Positions 57,809 to 64,000 of a DNA stretch of 64,000 nt are shown in pieces. Origin of the DNA: Cryptococcus deneoformans JEC21 (lineage: Eukaryota > Basidiomycota > Tremellomycetes > Tremellales > Cryptococcaceae). Position 1 is the first letter of the stretch. Every line of letters begins with the position of its first letter. The position numbers and the translations under genes were made by a program. The stretch covers positions 835,701 through 899,700 of the forward strand of contig NC_006685.1 in assembly GCF_000091045.1 (NCBI RefSeq), given 5' to 3'. The notes under the pieces are model-generated. The model did no database searches. It was not told the origin of the DNA and worked only from the letters and a program-made list of their open reading frames with translations.

Positions 57809-58242
57809 TGTAAGTGCAGAGCACTATACTCATTTATTCTCTATGCATGCAGTCTTTGTGCATGCATCCTCCTATGCATATTGCATATGCAGGAATTTAT
57901 GCATTGCATTTACATGCAGGAATTTATGCAGTGCATTTACATGCATGCATTCCCATGTATAAGCTGTATGAATATTCAGCTATATTTGTTGTGTATGTAT
58001 TCATCCAGATTATGTAACATTCCATGTGTAGAATGTTACATTTGAAATACTTAGTAATGACGTGGCATTTGATGTGTGTAACTTTACTTTCTGACACACC
58101 GTTGGTACTTAGTAAAATAGTAGTCGCATATTGTCGTAGTTCTTCAATACTCAATCCACATGTATTACAACCAGTGCATGTTTTGCTAGTCAACTACACA
58201 CTATACTACTACGACATCTCAGTGAGACACCCAGTGTCTACA
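57809..58242 (+). repeat. L3 LTR (434 bp)
   Basis: TGTAAGTGCAGAGCAC...CAGTGTCTACA. Inverted copy of 11069-11502 with the same chimeric neighbours and no target duplication. Confidence 0.82.
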
Positions 58243-59795
58243 TCGGGGAAGGCTAGGAAGGGTACGTAGTCGGCGACCAAAGACCAGTTGTGCCGGAGAG
58301 AAACCTGTGGAATGTCTGACAGTATTATTCATGGCTTGGGAAACACGAGGAAGGTACTTAGCCCAAGATTTGCCATGTCGGTCCACCCAACTACGAAGGA
58401 GTTGAACCACTGTCTTGTTCGTACGCTCCGAGGTGCCGTCAGTCTGCGGATGGAAGGCCGTGGACATCTTGAGCTTCACATTTTGTTTCTCCCATAGTGT
58501 TGTCCAGAATCGTGAGGTAAACAGGGTATCACGATCGGACGTAATGGAGAGCGGGAGGCCATAGTGAGAAACCCATCTGTCCCAAACCAAGATGGCGAGG
58601 TCGCGAGCGTTGATGGTGGTAGAACATGGAACCAATTCAATGAACCCAGTGAGGTGATCTGTGATGGTTAAAAGATAGTCATATCCCCCAGAGGGAGGAA
58701 GCGGTCCAATGAAATCCATCGTGATGTCATCGAATTTGTCTCGCGGAACCGGAAGAGGATGGGGCGGACCAGCCGGCTTCGTCATGGGTGTGTTCGCCTG
58801 TTGACATAAGTGGCACACATGGACAAACTCATGAACATCCTTGGACATTGTCTCCCAAAAGTATCCACTCCTAAGTACCTCCATGGTTTTCTCCACTCCC
58901 AGATGCCCAGCCGTGCCTTCATGGGCTTGCCGCATAAGTTCCTCACAAAGGGTATTAACGTCCGGAATACATAAGCGGTTGTCAACGAGGAGAAGTCAGT
59001 GGGTATCATGATCATGGAAGGTAACACCTGGAACAGTGGATGGATCAGCAAGCCATTCCTTGAACAGTACGTCACCTTGATAACCATGCGCAACAGCGCG
59101 AAGGACGTCTGGAGCCAATGTGGGCTCATATGTCGTAATGGCATGCACCAAAGCCGATTGTTGATCCAAGGAAGGGTCCGAGGGTTCACTAGCATCGGGA
59201 GGAGCGTGTCGTGATAGATAGTCGGCGAGAGTGTTATATTCCCCTTTTATGTATTTGATACGGAGGTCGAAATCCTTGAGGGTACTTAGCCAACGAAGTT
59301 GGCGAGGAGAGAGATTGCGTTGACCAAGGAACCATTGAAGCGTGAAATGATCGCAATAGATGTGGACCGGAACACCATACAATAGAGGACGCCAGTGATT
59401 AAGAGCATTGATAATCGCAAGGAGCTCACGGTCATGTACTGGGTAGTTACTCTGGGCGCTATTGAAGGTTTGAGAGTCATAGGCGACCGGTTGTACTGAG
59501 TCCCGAGAAGTACCGACACCTATCCATGCCCCAGTACCGGTATTCGATGCATCGGTGAATAGGAAGACCTTCTGTGTTCCTGCTTTGACAGCATCATAAT
59601 CAATAACGGTGAGACAAGGGACAGTACTCACCGCACATCGAACAGCCTCAAAAGCGGCTTGCTCTGCAGGCCCAAAAGACCAAGTCCAACCTGTCCAACC
59701 ATCCAGGAGGTGGCCCTTGTGCATCTTCAGCGCCTTGTAATAAGCCTTTTCTGCTGTGCTGTTTGGAGCGAGAGCCGCGTGGAGAACTGCGGTGT
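58243..59795 (-). pseudogene. G2 pol fragment (RNase H to integrase)
   Basis: Minus strand encodes RNase H (FLFTDASNTGTGAW, NYPVHDRELLAI) and integrase zinc finger, DDE core (TSDRDTLF, SERTNK), then stops at L3. A TGA at 58996-58998 replaces a CGA codon. Sequence is more diverged from the other G2 copies than they are from each other (for example ITMDFIGPLPPSGGYDYLL), except for the 100 bp or so next to L3, which match the 10.96-11.07 kb region closely. Cut on the right by a G2 LTR within the segment between RT and RNase H. Confidence 0.82.
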
Positions 59796-60283
59796 TGTAG
59801 GCACTGGGGTGTGCCTCACTGCGTTCGGTGGGCGTTCGAAAAGGATGGGCGTTCGTGGTATCGGTCTAGAGGGTGTTCGGATGCGTTTGAGGAAGCGTTC
59901 GGTGTTTGTTTATAGTTATTGTGGTCTACTAGATGCGAAACTAGCAATGCTTGGTATGCATGAGTTTCGCTTAGAGAAAGAGAAAACTATAACAATGTAT
60001 GAGATCTATATATATATGTATGTATGGGGAAACAAACAGAAGTCCATCAAAAAAAGGGGCAGAGATCCGGCGAAGTCTGCCGCCGCGTTTTGGCAGCAAT
60101 TTGCCGGTCCTATGCATGAGAATAAATATCATGCATAGGATAAGGCCGGACAGAGCTCGATGCCGCATTTCAGCGAAGTCCGAAAGACACGTTTCGGCAT
60201 CAAATCTCACCTACCAACATCGACCAATGCATAGGAATAAATCACTGGTGAGAACGAGTGGTGGTAAGGGCTCTGCACTTACA
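59796..60283 (-). repeat. G2 LTR (488 bp), no TSD
   Basis: TGTAGGCAC...CTTACA. Left flank is G2 pol, right flank is G1 tail, with no shared 5-mer, so it marks a recombination junction. Confidence 0.8.
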
Positions 60284-60684
60284 CCTTTCCTGAGCAATCA
60301 CTCTATGAATTGGATGTTCCTGTCACCTCAACACAGTCAACACCTCGCCTCCATGTTTCGTGCCTCAAGCCATACCGGGAGTCCGAACAGTATCACCAGC
60401 ACGTGGTTCCTTGCCTACTCGACCGCCCGGCTGCCTCCTCGCCACGCATCCTCCAAATCCTTGAAGACCGCACCCTCACCCCCAAGGGAAATCATCCAAA
60501 GGTCTATCAAGTGCGCACCCGCCTCGCCGGTGACAGCCCCAAGGCTCAGTGGCTCAGTCGCGATACAGCGCAGGACTATGCAGGCTGGAAGGAGGCTTGG
60601 GAAGACTTTATTGGTGAAGATGAGCTACATCTCGACGTACTGGACGTTACTACTGATGTTTCTCAGATGTTCACCCAGGGTTAA
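60284..60684 (+). pseudogene. G1 pol C-terminus, plus-strand copy
   Basis: Starts within the GPFTIL-proximal segment (FPEQSLYELDVPV) and runs through the chromodomain-like tail (ILQILEDRTLTPKGNHPKVY...WEDFIGEDEL) to TAA at 60682-60684. This preserves the natural G1 C-terminus DVTTDVSQMFTQG. More diverged than the minus-strand copies. Confidence 0.8.
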
Positions 60685-61212
60685 CGGTCCCGACATTGCC
60701 ACACTCCGTCGTGAGCTGTATACACATTCCCTAACACCTTTTTTCCTTCCCTCATCTACCCCTCAGACCAGGCTGACCCCTTCACACAGATGCCAAACCA
60801 CCCCCCCATCAAGTCCCAAGCCCACCCCTGTCCAGGTTTTCAATTCCGTTCCCCCCCTTTTTTTTCTTTCCTTCATGCAGTGTTTTACCTCATTTTTTTC
60901 TCGTCCGTTTTTTTCTCCTCCAGCTCCCTCCCCCCCTTCCTCACAGGCCTGAAGACAGACAAGAGGTTCCCCCACCCCCCCTTTTTTTATCCCCAGACAA
61001 AGAATCTGAAAAGACGCCAAAAGGCCAGGGAGTTTTTTCGTGGTGGGGGTTTCCCTCAGTCAACATGTTTCATGGATTGTCTCTCAGCCTGGCCCCTCAT
61101 TGAAGCCCAGCTTCTACAGTTTTCTAGCTCATTCTTCTCCCCCTTTTTTTTGTGTGTTTTTTTTTTTCCTTCTTCTCCCCCGCACACTCCGTCTCATCCA
61201 GGAGGGGGAGGG
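60685..61212 (+). other. G1 3' UTR and polypurine tract, plus strand
   Basis: Long C- and T-rich runs, then AGGAGGGGGAGGG ending at 61212 beside the LTR. No gene. Confidence 0.75.
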
Positions 61213-62059
61213 TGTAAGAGGCTAGCCTCCGACCCAGTTGACCCACATCTCATGAGGTCACCACTTTCCCCAGCTTCTAATTTTCGAGCCGCATTTCAAT
61301 TTACTTCCGCTTCTTCCTCCAAGTCGCGCGCATCAAATTGCATCTGCACTCGTCCTCCCAGGTCACGTGCATTATTTTACTTCCGCTTTTTCTCTTCTTA
61401 TTTTCTCTTCCATTTCTCGTCCTAAGTCCGAGTTTCTTGTCCGATTTTCCATGCCACAAGCCCCGGTGTTTACCGGAGCTTTGGTCGCGACTGGTTTCGA
61501 GAGTGAAGGCAAAGTACATGGAAAGGTTGACACACAATTTCCTTTATTCTTTTATCCTTGTTGTGTTCAACCTTTCCTTCTTCCGACCTTACAGTCATAA
61601 GTACCTTGCCTTCTCCTCTGTAAGCAGAGCTCTTTACCAGTTACCTTCTCCCCTCAGACCCCCTGGCTAATCCTGATCAGTGTTCCTATCAATCCTTCAT
61701 CTTGTCTCCTTTACTAGTCGCTGATAGGACATAATCAGGTAAGCTTCGGGCTCTTTGGGTTACACACTATTTCCTTCATTCCTTTATCCTTGTTGTGTTC
61801 AACCTTTCCTTCTTCCGACCTTACAGTCACAAGTACCTTGCCTTCTCCTCTTGTTCCTATCAATCCTTCATCTTGTCTCCTTTATTAGTCGCTGATAGGA
61901 CATAATCAGCATATGCATTTGGGATCTTGTTTGCTTCTCTCCAGTCCGAAGTTAAGCCTCGAGCCCTGCCAGCCCTAAGAGCCCACCAGTTCTCTCCAAG
62001 CCTTGTCCCTCCAAGCTAACCCCACCAGTTCAGTGAAGGTCTATTGTCCGGACCTTACA
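61213..62059 (+). repeat. G1 3' LTR (847 bp form), plus strand
   Basis: TGTAAGAGGCTAGCC...CCGGACCTTACA. It has the 227-bp duplication but only one copy of the roughly 100-bp unit around GCATCAAATTGCAT, so it is a third length form. Right flank CTCTC begins non-G1 sequence. Confidence 0.82.
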
Positions 62060-62195
62060 CTCTCACTGATTACACTCATTGGATCCATATCATACAGAGG
62101 AGTTAGGAATTCACTACTCGATACAGGTGTATGATCAAGACTATCTGACACAATAAACTGTCCCCCCTTTCAAAATTGTAAACAGGTGCCATCAG
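62060..62195. other. Unassigned spacer
   Basis: Right of the G1 LTR; nothing recognised. Confidence 0.4.
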
Positions 62196-63327
62196 TCATT
62201 GCACCAGACTCACCTGATATTTGACCGGATAACACAATGCACACACTTCTTTGACACCGTCTTGTGCAAGTCGATTCAGCCACATATATGGCATGACATA
62301 CTTGTTACCTATGAGCCAGGCAATTTCGTCAATGTAGAACTGCTCGCCTGTCATATTAGACCTCCAAGCGGGGTTAAGGAGATGATAGTCAAACTCTTGC
62401 CAATGGTCGGCATGCCAGACTTCGGAAACCTCCTTCTCTGCCCAAGTAGGATACATCACCATCTTTTCTGCTATTGCAGGGTGTGCAAATTGCTATAGTG
62501 AACTGACATAAGAGTCGATACATCAGCCTGTAATCTATCACACACCATCACGATGATCCCCTCTGGATCTATCATAGTAAAATGATGTTTGAGTTGGATG
62601 ACACATGCAATAGGTCCCGATGGATTGACAACCATGCATAGTTGCTTTTGCATATCTCTGAACGAAGTGTATGAAGGAACCTCGCAGATATCCAGCATTT
62701 TTAACTAAATCACTAATTTCAGTTGACGAGAGGAGAAGCCTTGCCAGGGAAGACTGTCAATGATATCCAAGAGACAGCACTATGATAGCACATCTCATCT
62801 GCTTCCACCATATATGTAAGTAAAAAGACAGCCACGTATGATTTTGTTAGGCCAAGGTGACCAGGGGTTATTCTCAGTAGAGCTGAATAACCGTGGGACA
62901 TGTACATAGCCTCCTGACCTGTCTGCAGCGTCATCTTCCTCTTCTAAATTCAGAGCCATGTCAGTATATTGACCGTCTTGGTGAGAAGAACAGCTGGACG
63001 CATACCTTCAGCTTCTTCATCATCCCCCTCATCCCCATTCTCTATTCCTTGTTGACTATGATAAGCTGAAACAGAATGCTCTTTGGCCATCTGAAGAAGG
63101 TATTGCACGTCCCCATCCTCTTCATCAGCTTCCAGAGCCTCGAGAATGACCCTCTGTACCATATCTTCACTGGAGCAACTTTCCTGCCATGTAACATCTT
63201 CATCCTCTTGGATGTCCCTCAAAATATCTGATGCAGTCAGCACTATGGGACCCAAAGTGGTTTGTTTTGAACCTTTGACGCTTTTCCGGATTGTTTTAAA
63301 ATGCCTGTCCCTGGATGACCATTTCAC
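62196..63327 (-). pseudogene. Decayed intron-containing gene, probably TE-associated family
   Basis: An acidic N-terminal exon starts at ATG 63327 (DEDVTWQESCSSEDMVQRVI). A 62-bp GTATGC...TTTAG intron (62944-63005) with CTGAC branch-like site leads to a second exon containing NNPWSPWPNKI. Further on, the frame LPWQGFSSRQLKLVI is followed by TAG (62705-62707) and then LKMLDICEVPSYTSFRDMQK, and later VSEVWHADHWQEF and EQFYIDEIAWLIGNKYVMP. I recall this order (PWPNK, a leucine-rich segment, a VPS-type segment, then a 'WHADxW...YIDE' segment) from multicopy proteins in Agaricomycete genomes, some near Plavaka-type transposons, but cannot name a function. The in-frame TAG suggests a pseudogene. 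Confidence 0.5.
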
Positions 63328-63395
63328 CTTTCTATTTATTAGCGGATTGTTTTAAAACGCCTGTCCCTGGATGGCCATCTCACCTTTATTTTTAT
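63288..63395 (+). repeat. Direct repeat of about 52-55 bp, two copies
   Basis: A unit beginning GGATTGTTTTAAAA and containing GCCTGTCCCTGGATG occurs twice back to back, at about 63288-63343 and 63344-63395, with a few CpG-type and other differences. It overlaps the start of the decayed gene. Confidence 0.7.
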
Positions 63396-63900
63396 TTATT
63401 TAGCGCAACAGCGCGAATTGCCGAAAACCTTTGACCGTTGAAATAAAGCCTTAACTAATTGCTCTACTATGGTGCATGCAATATTTATAATTCTTCACAT
63501 TCTTTTATTACGTATGTAACATATTAATGTTCTATATCTAAATAGTAATAATGAAGGAGTTATTTAGAAATTCATTTCAGAGTGGCGACTTATAATAGTT
63601 GAGAAAACTGATGATGTAATCAGATCTTGCATCTGCGTTTCAGTTGTCAATGGAATTTGTCAATTGTTGGCATTAACTCCTTTTATGACCGACGGACTGT
63701 ATCGTCTGCATATCTTGAATGGTGGTCGATCTGCACCTTTGTCAGATTCATCATCGCGCGAACATGATGTCAGTCTAGGTCATAGAAAATTGTTTGATGA
63801 GGCAGATGAAGAGAGTGATATAATATGAGATTATGAGCACGTATGTAGGACTTTGACGGCAGCAGCATCATGGACTGAGTGGCAATGTGGAGCCCTTTGT
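63396..63900. other. AT-rich stretch without recognised gene
   Basis: No long frame, LTR or inverted repeat noted. Confidence 0.5.
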
Positions 63901-63901
63901 C

Positions 63902-63908
63902 TATAAAA
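63902..63908 (+). promoter_or_regulatory. Possible TATA box
   Basis: TATAAAA, 41-47 bp upstream of an ATG whose frame stays open to the window end. Confidence 0.35.
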
Positions 63909-63948
63909 GCCCATTGTCCTGGTTCGACACTTCAGTCTGAACCAATGC

Positions 63949-64000
63949 ATGTCCCTCAACTCCAGCTTCAATGATGCGAACCAGAGGACAGGTGGGTCGA
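63949..64000 (+). CDS. Possible gene start at right edge, unidentified
   Basis: ATG at 63949 opens MSLNSSFNDANQRTGGS with no stop before the edge. An overlapping ATG at 63945 closes within ten codons. Only 17 codons are visible; support is the TATA-like box alone. Confidence 0.25.
   Translation, partial: MSLNSSFNDANQRTGGS

Noticed and set aside
57515..58045. 176-residue frame across G1 LTR, G2 LTR, G1 and L3 as a gene
   Set aside because: It joins fragments of four repeat families and its C-terminal half is LTR sequence with TGCAT repeats.

Overview
The window looks like a transposon graveyard from a filamentous fungus, probably a basidiomycete. The reasons are chromovirus-type Ty3/gypsy elements with a single gag-pol frame, introns of about 50-60 bp, and a multicopy Agaricomycete-type pseudogene at the right end. 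Decay is dominated by CpG-to-TpG changes, as expected where CpG is methylated. No complete host gene, rRNA, tRNA or CRISPR array is visible. Four N bases lie between 12618 and 13902, so the assembly is a draft.

Family names used here: G1 and G2 are Ty3/gypsy elements (G1 LTR 715-942 bp, G2 LTR about 480-503 bp). C1 is a Ty1/copia element. L3 (434 bp) and L4 (417/588 bp) are LTRs seen only without coding sequence. P1 is a DNA transposon with long terminal inverted repeats.

Layout. 1-7335: two G2 copies on the minus strand, one inserted into the integrase of the other. 7336-11068: a third G2 on the plus strand. 11069-26278: an old minus-strand G1 broken by an L3/G2 rearrangement, an L4 LTR (TSD ATCTT), P1 (TSD TATTTTTC), an L3 LTR (TSD GAGAC) that holds C1 (TSD TAAGC), which itself holds another L4 LTR (TSD CAGGT), and a G2 solo LTR. 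26279-30349: a second G1, lacking its 5' part. 30350-54487: two tandem copies of a 12,069-bp unit, each containing G1 LTRs, G1 3' parts and a full G2 inserted in G1 with TSD CCAAG. 54488-57590: the 5' part of the only G1 with a complete gag-to-integrase frame, and its 5' LTR. 57591-62059: an inverted copy of the G2/L3/G1 junction seen near 11.1-11.7 kb, a decayed G2 pol and the 3' end of a plus-strand G1. 62060-64000: a decayed intron-containing gene on the minus strand and a possible promoter at the right edge.

How it works together. G1 and G2 encode everything needed for replication: gag with a zinc knuckle, protease, reverse transcriptase, RNase H, a DD35E integrase and a chromodomain-like tail. 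They insert into each other with 5-bp target duplications. Later LTR recombination, unequal crossing over and CpG decay reshaped the locus. The youngest datable insertion is C1, whose two 276-bp LTRs look identical. The most unusual item is P1, which carries two spliceable exons resembling a vacuolar iron transporter (CCC1/VIT1 family), making it a candidate Pack-type gene-capturing transposon.
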